Origin: Mycobacterium sp. 852014-50255_SCH5639931
Lineage (GTDB): Bacteria; Actinomycetota; Actinomycetes; Mycobacteriales; Mycobacteriaceae
Length of the DNA: 64,000 nucleotides
Reading direction: 5' to 3'
Assembly: GCF_001665605.1 (NCBI RefSeq)
Contig: NZ_LZSV01000002.1
Coordinates: 62,001 to 126,000, forward strand
This document shows, one piece after another, positions 27,751-34,863 of the stretch (position 1 is its first letter; every line of letters starts with the position of its first letter). Position numbers and translations under genes: made by a program. The notes beneath the pieces were generated by a model. It was not told the origin of the DNA, ran no database searches, and saw nothing but the letters and a program-made list of their open reading frames with translations.

Positions 27751-29277
27751 GTGACCGTCCAGGAACCCGAGCAGGACCTGAACTCGCCTCGTGAAGAGTG
27801 TGGTGTCTTTGGGGTTTGGGCCCCGGGCGAGGACGTCGCAAAACTCACCTATTACGGCTTGTACGCCCTGCAGCATCGCGGGCAGGAAGCCGCGGGTATC
27901 GCCGTCGCCGATGGATCGCAGGTCCTCGTATTCAAAGACTTGGGCTTGGTCAGCCAGGTGTTCGACGAGCAGACGCTCGCGGCAATGCCGGGCCATGTGG
28001 CCATCGGGCATTGCCGCTACTCCACCACGGGTGACACCACTTGGGAGAACGCGCAACCGGTGTTCCGCAACACCGCCGCCGGCACCGGCGTCGCTCTGGG
28101 GCACAACGGAAACCTGGTCAACACCGCCGAGCTGGCCGCCCGCGCCCGCGACGCGGGACTGATCGCCCGGCGTGCGCCCGCCCCCGCCACGACGGACTCC
28201 GACATCTTGGGCGCGCTGCTAGCCCACGGCGCGGCCGATTCCACGCTGGAGCGGGCGGCCCTGGATCTGCTGCCAACCGTGCGCGGCGCGTTCTGTCTGA
28301 CGTTCATGGACGAGAACACGCTGTATGCCTGCCGCGATCCGCATGGGGTGCGGCCACTTTCGCTCGGACGGCTGGATCGCGGCTGGGTGGTGGCCTCCGA
28401 AACGGCGGCCCTCGACATCGTCGGCGCGTCGTTCGTACGCGACATCGAGCCGGGCGAGCTGCTCGCGATCGACGCCGACGGGGTGCGCTCCACGCGTTTC
28501 GCCAACCCCACCCCCAAGGGCTGCGTCTTCGAATACGTCTACCTGGCGCGTCCGGACAGCACGATCGCCGGCCGGTCCGTGCACGCCACCCGGGTGGAGA
28601 TCGGTCGCCGGCTGGCCCGTGAATGCCCGGTCGACGCCGATCTGGTGATCGGGGTCCCGGAGTCGGGCACCCCGGCCGCGGTGGGATACGCGCAGGAGTC
28701 CGGCATTCCTTACGGGCAGGGCCTGATGAAGAACGCCTACGTCGGGCGGACCTTCATCCAGCCGTCCCAGACCATCCGCCAGCTCGGTATCCGGTTGAAG
28801 CTCAACCCACTTCGCGAGGTCATCCGCGGCAAGCGGCTCATCGTCGTCGACGACTCGATCGTGCGGGGAAACACCCAGCGCGCGCTACTGCGCATGCTGC
28901 GCGAGGCCGGCGCCGTCGAAGTCCACGTGCGGATCGCGTCGCCGCCGGTGAAGTGGCCCTGCTTCTATGGCATCGACTTCCCGTCGCCGGCCGAGTTGAT
29001 CGCCAACGCCGTGCAGGACAAAGAGGAGATACTCGAGGCGGTGCGGCATGCCATCGGCGCGGACACCCTCGGCTACATCTCGCTGCGCGGCCTGGTGGCG
29101 GCGTCCGAGCAACCCGCGTCGCGGCTCTGCACCGCCTGTTTTGACGGCAAGTATCCGATCGAACTGCCCGAGGAGACGGCTTTGGGCAAGAACGTCATCG
29201 AGCACATGCTCACCAACGCCGCCCGCGGAGCCGGTCTCGACGATCTGGCACCCGACGAAGTGCCGATCGTCCACTGA
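27751..29277 (+). CDS. purF: amidophosphoribosyltransferase
   Basis: A 508-residue enzyme of the first committed step of purine synthesis, making phosphoribosylamine from PRPP and glutamine. Cys17 follows a short propeptide (ending SPREE) that must be cleaved to free the nucleophile. The glutaminase half has GHCRYSTTGDT and HNGNLVN; the phosphoribosyltransferase half has the PRPP loop VVDDSIVRGNT. C-terminal cysteines in the segment with CTACFDGKYP, plus CGVF, suit the iron-sulfur type. GTG start, and purM follows after 71 bases. Confidence 0.96.
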   Translation: MTVQEPEQDLNSPREECGVFGVWAPGEDVAKLTYYGLYALQHRGQEAAGIAVADGSQVLVFKDLGLVSQVFDEQTLAAMPGHVAIGHCRYSTTGDTTWENAQPVFRNTAAGTGVALGHNGNLVNTAELAARARDAGLIARRAPAPATTDSDILGALLAHGAADSTLERAALDLLPTVRGAFCLTFMDENTLYACRDPHGVRPLSLGRLDRGWVVASETAALDIVGASFVRDIEPGELLAIDADGVRSTRFANPTPKGCVFEYVYLARPDSTIAGRSVHATRVEIGRRLARECPVDADLVIGVPESGTPAAVGYAQESGIPYGQGLMKNAYVGRTFIQPSQTIRQLGIRLKLNPLREVIRGKRLIVVDDSIVRGNTQRALLRMLREAGAVEVHVRIASPPVKWPCFYGIDFPSPAELIANAVQDKEEILEAVRHAIGADTLGYISLRGLVAASEQPASRLCTACFDGKYPIELPEETALGKNVIEHMLTNAARGAGLDDLAPDEVPIVH

Positions 29278-29348
29278 CGGACGTCCGGCGCGCCCCTTCC
29301 AAGACGTTTGATAACGGCGGTCGGCGGCGCCCGGTAGCCTTTATCGCG

Positions 29349-30443
29349 ATGACGGATCCCGGAAAAAGCCCCGGACGAAGCCCGGGCACCCACGGCATCA
29401 CCTACGCCTCGGCCGGGGTGGACATTGAGGCGGGCGACCGCGCCGTTGAAATGTTCAAGCCGCTGGCGACGAAGGCCACCAGGCCCGAGGTGCGGGGCGG
29501 CCTAGGTGGGTTCGCCGGGCTGTTCGCGTTGCGCAACGATTACCGCGAACCGCTGCTGGCGGCGTCCACCGACGGTGTGGGAACCAAGCTGGCGGTCGCC
29601 CAGGCGATGGACAAGCACGACACCGTCGGCCTGGACCTGGTCGCGATGGTGGTCGACGACCTCGTGGTGTGCGGCGCCGAGCCGCTTTTCCTGCAGGACT
29701 ACATCGCGGTGGGCCGAACGGTGCCCGAACGCCTCAGCGCGATCGTGGCGGGTATCGCCGAGGGGTGCGTGCGCGCCGGCTGCGCGCTGCTGGGCGGGGA
29801 AACGGCCGAGCACCCCGGCCTGATGGAACCGGACCACTACGACATCTCGGCGACCGGTATCGGCGTCGTCGAGGCCGACGACGTGTTGGGTCCCGAACGC
29901 GTCAAACCCGGCGACACCATCATCGCGATGGGCTCCTCCGGCCTGCATTCCAACGGCTACTCCCTGGCCCGCACGGTGCTGCTTGAGATCGACCGGATGA
30001 ACCTGGCGGGTTATGTCGAGGAGTTCGGCCGCACGCTGGGTGAAGAGCTGTTGGAACCCACCCGGATCTACGCCAAAGACTGCCTGGCGTTGACCGCCGA
30101 AACCCATGTCCGCACGTTCTGCCATGTCACCGGCGGCGGGCTGGCCGGCAACCTGCAACGCGTCATCCCGCACGGCCTGGTCGCCGAGATCGACCGCGGG
30201 ACCTGGACGCCCGCACCGGTGTTCGCCATGATCGCCCAGCGTGGCCGGGTGGCGCGCGAGGAGATGGAGAAGACGTTCAACATGGGCGTGGGCATGGTCG
30301 CCATCGTCGCCCCCGAGGACACCGACCGGGCCCTGGCCATCTTGACCGCCCGGCACTTGGACTGCTGGGTGTTGGGAACCGTCTGCAAAGGCGGTAAAGA
30401 AGGCCCGCGGGCAAAGCTCGTCGGGCAGCACCCGAGATTTTAA
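29349..30443 (+). CDS. purM: phosphoribosylformylglycinamidine cyclo-ligase
   Basis: A 364-residue AIR synthetase, which uses ATP to close the imidazole ring after FGAM formation. Conserved parts are TYASAGVDIEAGD at the N-terminus, STDGVGTKLAVA near residue 76, GGETAEHPG near 154 and CHVTGGGLAGNLQR near 260. A -10-like TAGCCT at 29335-29340 lies eight bases before the ATG, so a leaderless transcript independent of purF is possible. It converges with the DUF3073 gene across a 61-base gap. Confidence 0.96.
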   Translation: MTDPGKSPGRSPGTHGITYASAGVDIEAGDRAVEMFKPLATKATRPEVRGGLGGFAGLFALRNDYREPLLAASTDGVGTKLAVAQAMDKHDTVGLDLVAMVVDDLVVCGAEPLFLQDYIAVGRTVPERLSAIVAGIAEGCVRAGCALLGGETAEHPGLMEPDHYDISATGIGVVEADDVLGPERVKPGDTIIAMGSSGLHSNGYSLARTVLLEIDRMNLAGYVEEFGRTLGEELLEPTRIYAKDCLALTAETHVRTFCHVTGGGLAGNLQRVIPHGLVAEIDRGTWTPAPVFAMIAQRGRVAREEMEKTFNMGVGMVAIVAPEDTDRALAILTARHLDCWVLGTVCKGGKEGPRAKLVGQHPRF

Positions 30444-30504
30444 AGGGCGGGAGCCGGGCTAGCGCCGTGCCGAAGCGAATGGCAGCGGCGCAGCGGCGTG
30501 GGTC

Positions 30505-30690
30505 TTAGCGACGCCAGTCGTCGCTGTCTGCCCAGGAGTCGGCGACGCTGTCGTCCTCCAGTCCGGTGGAGTCGTCGGCATCCGTTCCTGCCAGCTCGCG
30601 CTGTAGCCGCTGGAAGTCGGTCTGCGGGGAACTGTATTTGAGTTCTCGAGCAACCTTGGTCTGCTTTGCCTTAGCCCGGCCGCGGCCCAT
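30505..30690 (-). CDS. DUF3073 small protein
   Basis: A 61-residue hydrophilic protein. Its start MGRGRAKAKQTKVARELKYS is strongly basic and the rest is acidic (DADDSTGLEDDSVADSWADSDDW), the pattern of the actinobacterial DUF3073 family (Rv0810c). The charge split suggests nucleic-acid or ribosome association, but the function is unknown. The mRNA leader can fold: see 30708-30760, and the GGGGG-TT-CCCCC just before the ATG could hide the ribosome binding site. Confidence 0.85.
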   Translation of the reverse strand: MGRGRAKAKQTKVARELKYSSPQTDFQRLQRELAGTDADDSTGLEDDSVADSWADSDDWRR

Positions 30691-30707
30691 GGGGGAACCC
30701 CCTCGCG

Positions 30708-30760
30708 CAATAACGGAGCGGCCCGAATCAGGCGGCTCCGATCTCCTGGTGTCGTTATTG
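30708..30760 (-). promoter_or_regulatory. structured 5' leader upstream of the DUF3073 gene
   Basis: CAATAACG (30708-30715) and CGTTATTG (30753-30760) are perfect 8-bp inverted repeats; on the transcript the inner GGAGC/GCTCC pair extends the stem. A further GGGGGAACCCCC lies at 30691-30702, next to the start codon. Confidence 0.4.
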
Positions 30761-30834
30761 TCCTGCCGACAGTTTACCGTGCCTTACGGTTGGGCGTCGG
30801 TGCCCCCTGCCGCTGTGGCGGACGTCATTCACAA

Positions 30835-31929
30835 TTATCTCGCACCGCCCCGCAAGCGTTCAACGGCCAGCCGTCCCGCGCCGATCTGTTCCGTGCGTGG
30901 CAGCGAATCGGCGTCGATCACCGCAGCCACCGAAGCCTGCGGGCCGGTCGCCAATTCCGTGTCCGCCGGCACCCCGCGCTTGATGAGCGCCAGGGCCACC
31001 GGCCCGAGGTCCACGTGGTCCACCACGGTGCCAAGGCGACCGACCGCGCGACCGCCGGCGACCACCGGGTCACCCGTCGACGGCCGCTCGACCGAACCGT
31101 CGAGGTGCAACAGCACCAGCATCCGGGGTGGTTTACCGAGGTTGTGCACCCGCGCGACGGTCTCTTGCCCCCGGTAACAGCCCTTGTCCAGGTGGACGGC
31201 GCCCTCGCCGGGGCCGCCGATCCACCCCACCTCGTGCGGAATCGTGCGCTCATCGGTGTCGACGCCCAATCGCGGGCGCAGCGCCACCACCCGGTGCGCT
31301 TCGTACGCCCAGACCCCCGCGGGTCGCAGGCCCGCCTGGACCAAACGTTTCTGCCAGCCGGCGGACTCGCCGCGCGGGACCACCAAATCCAGTTCGATCT
31401 GGCCGGCGGGGCCGCCGGGCATCCGCCGCACAAAGCCCCCACCGGCCACCGGGATCGCCGTCAGCTCGGCGGGCAGGGCTTCCACGCCGAGCGCGTCGAG
31501 CACCGCCCGGTCGGACAGGCGCGGGCCCAACAGCGAAAGCACCGCCATGTCGGCGGCAGCCGGGGTGACATCAGACCAGAAGACCATCTTGCGCAGGTAT
31601 TTCAGTAGCGGTTCGCCGCGCCAGGGTTCGGTGTCCAGGTAGGTGGTGCCGCCGAGTTCGGTTTGGACCCAGTGGTCCTCGACGCGGCCCTGACCGTCGA
31701 GGCTGAGGTTCTGCGTGCTGGCGCCCTCGGGGAGGTCGCTGACGTGCTGGGTGGAGATGCTGTGGAGCCACTTCTGGCGGTCACCACCGGTCAGGGTGAG
31801 GACTGCGCGGTTTGAGCGGTCCACCACGACTGCAGCGGTTTCGGCCGCGCGCTGTTCGCCCAGGGGATCGCCGTAATGCCAGACGGCGCCCGCGTCGGGT
31901 CCGGCATCGGGTGCAGGAACTGCGTTCAT
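30835..31929 (-). CDS. YgfZ/GcvT-family folate-binding protein
   Basis: A 364-residue protein of the YgfZ family, which binds folate and supports assembly or repair of some Fe-S enzymes. The diagnostic motif KGCYRGQE lies at about residues 247-254, within HLDKGCYRGQETVARVHNLG. The N-terminal half has the GcvT-like LTLTGGDRQKWLHSISTQ. By place it corresponds to Rv0811c. It is divergent from the aminotransferase gene at 32063. The start ATG at 31929 gives a family-typical length. Confidence 0.85.
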   Translation of the reverse strand: MNAVPAPDAGPDAGAVWHYGDPLGEQRAAETAAVVVDRSNRAVLTLTGGDRQKWLHSISTQHVSDLPEGASTQNLSLDGQGRVEDHWVQTELGGTTYLDTEPWRGEPLLKYLRKMVFWSDVTPAAADMAVLSLLGPRLSDRAVLDALGVEALPAELTAIPVAGGGFVRRMPGGPAGQIELDLVVPRGESAGWQKRLVQAGLRPAGVWAYEAHRVVALRPRLGVDTDERTIPHEVGWIGGPGEGAVHLDKGCYRGQETVARVHNLGKPPRMLVLLHLDGSVERPSTGDPVVAGGRAVGRLGTVVDHVDLGPVALALIKRGVPADTELATGPQASVAAVIDADSLPRTEQIGAGRLAVERLRGGAR

Positions 31930-32062
31930 GTGCGCCGCTCCTCCTCATCGCTACGCTCTGCATCGTCGCCGGCGCGAGACACACGTCAACTCTACGGACC
32001 CCCTGGCGCCCCGTCCGCCGAGCGTGCGGCCACCCTCACATTCGCGGCTAGGCTTTACCTTC

Positions 32063-32953
32063 ATGGCAGGCCAGGCGGGTGTGATCGTCACGCTGGACGG
32101 CGCGATTCATCCGCCGGACGCGCCTCTGCTGCACGCCGACGACTTGGCGGCGGTTCGCGGCGACGGCATCTTCGAGACGCTGCTGGTCCGCGACGGCAGG
32201 CCCTGTCTGGTCGAGTCCCATCTGCAGCGGCTGACCCAGTCGGCGAGGCTGATGGACCTGCCCGAGCCGGACCTGCCGAGCTGGCGCGATGCGATCGACC
32301 TGGCCACTCGGCAGTGGGTCGCGGACACCGCTGACGAAGGCGCGATGCGGCTGATCTACAGCCGCGGCCGGGAGGGCGGGACGACGCCGACCACCTATGT
32401 GATGGTCAACGCCGTCCCCGAACGAGTGACGGCGGTTCGGCGCGAGGGCCTGGCCGCGGTGACGTTGGACCGCGGACTGCCCTCGGGCGGTGCCGGCGCG
32501 ATGCCGTGGCTGCTCGCCGGCGCCAAGACGTTGTCCTACGCGGTCAACATGGCGGCTTTGCGTCACGCCGCCCGGCAAGGGGCCGGTGACGTGATCTTCG
32601 TCAGCTCGGATGGCTACATCCTGGAAGGACCGCGCTCGACGGTGGTGATCGCGGCCGCTGACGAAACCGCGGCAGGCGGGAACCTGTGCCTGCTGACACC
32701 GCCGCCGTGGTATCCGATTTTGCGTGGCACCACACAGCAGGCCCTCTTCGAGGTGGCGCGGGACAAGGGCTACGACTGCGACTATCGCGCGTTGCGGCTC
32801 GCCGATCTCAATGCGGCGCAAGGGATCTGGCTGGTCTCAAGTATGACGTTGGCCGCCCGCGTACACACGCTCGACGGTCGGCCGCTGCCCCGGTCTCCGC
32901 TGGCCGCCGAATTCGCCGCACTGGTCGACTCGGCGATCGTCAGTGATCGCTAA
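32063..32953 (+). CDS. class IV aminotransferase / aminodeoxychorismate lyase-like
   Basis: A 296-residue PLP enzyme. Lys155 in AGAKTLSYAVNMAA binds PLP; GDGIFETLLVRDG near residue 33 and EGPRSTVV near 225 are fold-type IV features. This family covers branched-chain and D-amino acid aminotransferases and PabC; the M. tuberculosis ortholog Rv0812 has been linked to folate synthesis, which would suit the neighbouring folate-binding YgfZ protein. ATG at 32063 is used because TAGGCT (32049-32054) is eight bases upstream, suggesting a leaderless mRNA. Confidence 0.85.
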   Translation: MAGQAGVIVTLDGAIHPPDAPLLHADDLAAVRGDGIFETLLVRDGRPCLVESHLQRLTQSARLMDLPEPDLPSWRDAIDLATRQWVADTADEGAMRLIYSRGREGGTTPTTYVMVNAVPERVTAVRREGLAAVTLDRGLPSGGAGAMPWLLAGAKTLSYAVNMAALRHAARQGAGDVIFVSSDGYILEGPRSTVVIAAADETAAGGNLCLLTPPPWYPILRGTTQQALFEVARDKGYDCDYRALRLADLNAAQGIWLVSSMTLAARVHTLDGRPLPRSPLAAEFAALVDSAIVSDR

Positions 32954-32966
32954 GCGCTGAATTGTG

Positions 32967-32995
32967 TTGTCGGCTTGCGCAATCGCGGGTACGGT
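32967..32995 (+). promoter_or_regulatory. candidate sigma-A-type promoter
   Basis: TTGTCG at 32967-32972 and TACGGT at 32990-32995 are separated by exactly 17 bases, just after the aminotransferase stop and pointing into a gene-free region. Confidence 0.4.
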
Positions 32996-33000
32996 CGGCC

Positions 33001-33193
33001 GTACACAAGAAGGGAGGTGGTCCGAGGAATTGATAGCTTCATGGACATGTGAGGTGGCTGCGCGCTAGCAGCAGTGGCTTTCGAAGAGCCGGCGATTTAC
33101 GCGCGCTGGCGAATTCCCCGTAGCCACCCGGCCCCCGAGCTTCCGGTCTGTCCAACCAGGAGCCTTGCTCGGGGGCCGCTCCATGTCTGGAGC
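33001..33193 (+). ncRNA. candidate structured small RNA
   Basis: No protein gene fits 32954-33195, yet the stretch is highly structured. GGTGGCT (33053-33059) pairs with AGCCACC (33122-33128). GGCCCCCGAGC (33130-33140) pairs with GCTCGGGGGCC (33167-33177), an 11-bp terminator-like stem with a 26-base loop. GCTCC/GGAGC (33178-33193) forms a last small hairpin. A promoter-like pair lies just upstream. A three-codon reading frame (ATGGACATGTGA, 33041-33052) is included. The strong stem could also end transcription of the convergent TIR gene. I do not recognise a known RNA family. Confidence 0.4.
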
Positions 33194-33195
33194 CG

Positions 33196-34725
33196 TTACT
33201 CGCTCACCTTCGCGGCTATCTGGCCGGCGAGTTTGCCCGCCTGACCGTTCTCGGCGTCGGGCCCGCACACCAAGAGGTCCACGACCACACTCGACGCCGC
33301 GTGCAGCGCGTGATGGCAGGCGCGGGTTCCGTCCGCCTGCGTCCGCCCTTGATAGATTTTCGGCACGGCCCCGGTGACGTCACCGAACTTCCACTCGCTG
33401 GACTTGCCGTTGAAGGTCAACGTGATCGATTGGCCCGCGCAGGCCTTCCACCTATCCGCGGACGCCTGCACGAACGCGGTCGCCTTGTCGGGCGACGAAA
33501 ACTGTACGACCGCTTCGTAGACGCGGTGAGCCTGGTTCTCGCCGGGGGTGTGCACGGCTTGGCCACTCAGCCCGGTGTAACCGTCCGCACCCTTATAGGC
33601 CGATTCTTCGATGGGTTCGAAGACGCCCTTGCAATCCGGGTTGGACAGCGTCGGCCGGAAGTTGCGCAGCTGCGCGGCCTTGTCGGAAACCACCAGGTTC
33701 GGGTCGCCCACGACCGCACCGACCTCCGCGGGGCCGAGGAGATAGGAGTCCAGCTTCGAGGCATTCCCGGAATCCGGGACACTTGGCGCTGGGTTGGCGG
33801 CGGTCTGAGTCGAATTCGGGCCGGTGCCGGCCTTCGGGGCGGATTTGGTCTTGCCGCCCTGCGTGGTGAGTACGAAGACGATCGCGATCGCCGCGATCAC
33901 CGCCACGGCGGCGCCGCCGATGATGAGCAGCCGCTTGCTGGATCCGCCCACCGGCTCTGGCGCCGCGGCCCTGGCGGCCGGGCCGCCGGCTGGGGCCGCG
34001 GCGGCGGGCTGCGCTGCGGCCGCGGCCTGCGCCTCGGTCGTGGTCGCGGCGTCGGGCTTGCCGTCCTTGGCCTCGATCTCGGCCAGCACGTTGTCGATTT
34101 CGGTGCGGGTGCGGTAGGTGACGTCGTGGCGCAGGCGCAGCATGCGCAACAGTTGCCCGATGTCGCCGCGGGCGCTGGGATCGTCGCCGTCCTCGTCGAG
34201 TCCCTGCCTGAGTTCGATCAAAAGCTGGGTCTGCGCCTGCGGGCTGAGTTCTTTTTCGGCGAGAGTGTCGCCCAACCGGGTGATGTACCCGAACGGGACG
34301 GGCGGTTCTTCGGGCAGCGGGTCCGGCAACGGCACCGGCTTGCTTTGCAGCGCGTGTATCGCGGTAACGAGTTGGATGCCGGCGTCGACGGTCGGTTCCC
34401 GGTAGTCGATGATCTGTAATGCGGCAAGGGGATTCACGCGCATGCTGTCGACGTCACCGATGCGCACGGGAAGGATCGGCCGGTTCAGCGCCCTCGCGTA
34501 GCGCAACTCGGCCTGGCTGGGCTTGGACTGCAGCCAGTTGTTGGACAGCGCAACGATGAACACGTCACACGAGCGGACCTGCTCGAGGATCTTGTTCCAC
34601 CACGACTCGCCGCCGCCGAGCTCTTGGTCGAACCAAACTTGTTGCTGCGCGCGCCGAAGCGCGGCCGTCAGGGCGTCCACCGCCGCCCTGTCTTGGCTCG
34701 AGTAGCTGATGAACAGCGGCATCAC
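33196..34725 (-). CDS. TIR domain - transmembrane - PknH-like sensor domain protein
   Basis: A 509-residue protein with an unusual plan. Residues 1-130 are a TIR domain (MPLFISYSSQDRAAVDAL, then QVWFDQEL, CDVFIVALSNNW and a candidate catalytic Glu in SQAELRYA). Residues 135-220 are helical; an Ala/Pro-rich linker leads to one membrane helix at about 265-287 (RLLIIGGAAVAVIAAIAIVF). Residues 315-509 resemble the extracytoplasmic sensor domain of mycobacterial Ser/Thr kinase PknH, with four cysteines likely in two disulfides (CKGVFEP, WKACAG, CHHAL, LLVCGP). It may turn an outside signal into TIR enzymatic activity on NAD (inference). Follows the RyR gene after 138 bases. Confidence 0.8.
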   Translation of the reverse strand: MMPLFISYSSQDRAAVDALTAALRRAQQQVWFDQELGGGESWWNKILEQVRSCDVFIVALSNNWLQSKPSQAELRYARALNRPILPVRIGDVDSMRVNPLAALQIIDYREPTVDAGIQLVTAIHALQSKPVPLPDPLPEEPPVPFGYITRLGDTLAEKELSPQAQTQLLIELRQGLDEDGDDPSARGDIGQLLRMLRLRHDVTYRTRTEIDNVLAEIEAKDGKPDAATTTEAQAAAAAQPAAAAPAGGPAARAAAPEPVGGSSKRLLIIGGAAVAVIAAIAIVFVLTTQGGKTKSAPKAGTGPNSTQTAANPAPSVPDSGNASKLDSYLLGPAEVGAVVGDPNLVVSDKAAQLRNFRPTLSNPDCKGVFEPIEESAYKGADGYTGLSGQAVHTPGENQAHRVYEAVVQFSSPDKATAFVQASADRWKACAGQSITLTFNGKSSEWKFGDVTGAVPKIYQGRTQADGTRACHHALHAASSVVVDLLVCGPDAENGQAGKLAGQIAAKVSE

Positions 34726-34762
34726 GGTCTCCTACGGGGAGGCGTAGCAAACGAACGGCGAG

Positions 34763-34795
34763 ATCGGCGCACGCGGCTATTGGGCATGCGCCGAT
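34763..34795. promoter_or_regulatory. intergenic hairpin between the RyR and TIR genes
   Basis: ATCGGCGCA (34763-34771) and TGCGCCGAT (34787-34795) are perfect 9-bp inverted repeats with a 15-base loop, in the 138-base gap between the two genes. It could be an attenuator or processing site, or an operator. Confidence 0.4.
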
Positions 34796-34863
34796 ACCGT
34801 ATCAGTGTCGGGCGGTGTCAGACGGCGCAAATTCACGGCTATTCGGGGTGCGACGGCTAAAAC

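Noticed and set aside
29502..30431. Minus-strand frame of 309 codons opposite purM
   Set aside because: Shadow frame rich in Gln/Arg/His with no domain; purM on the plus strand explains the codon bias.
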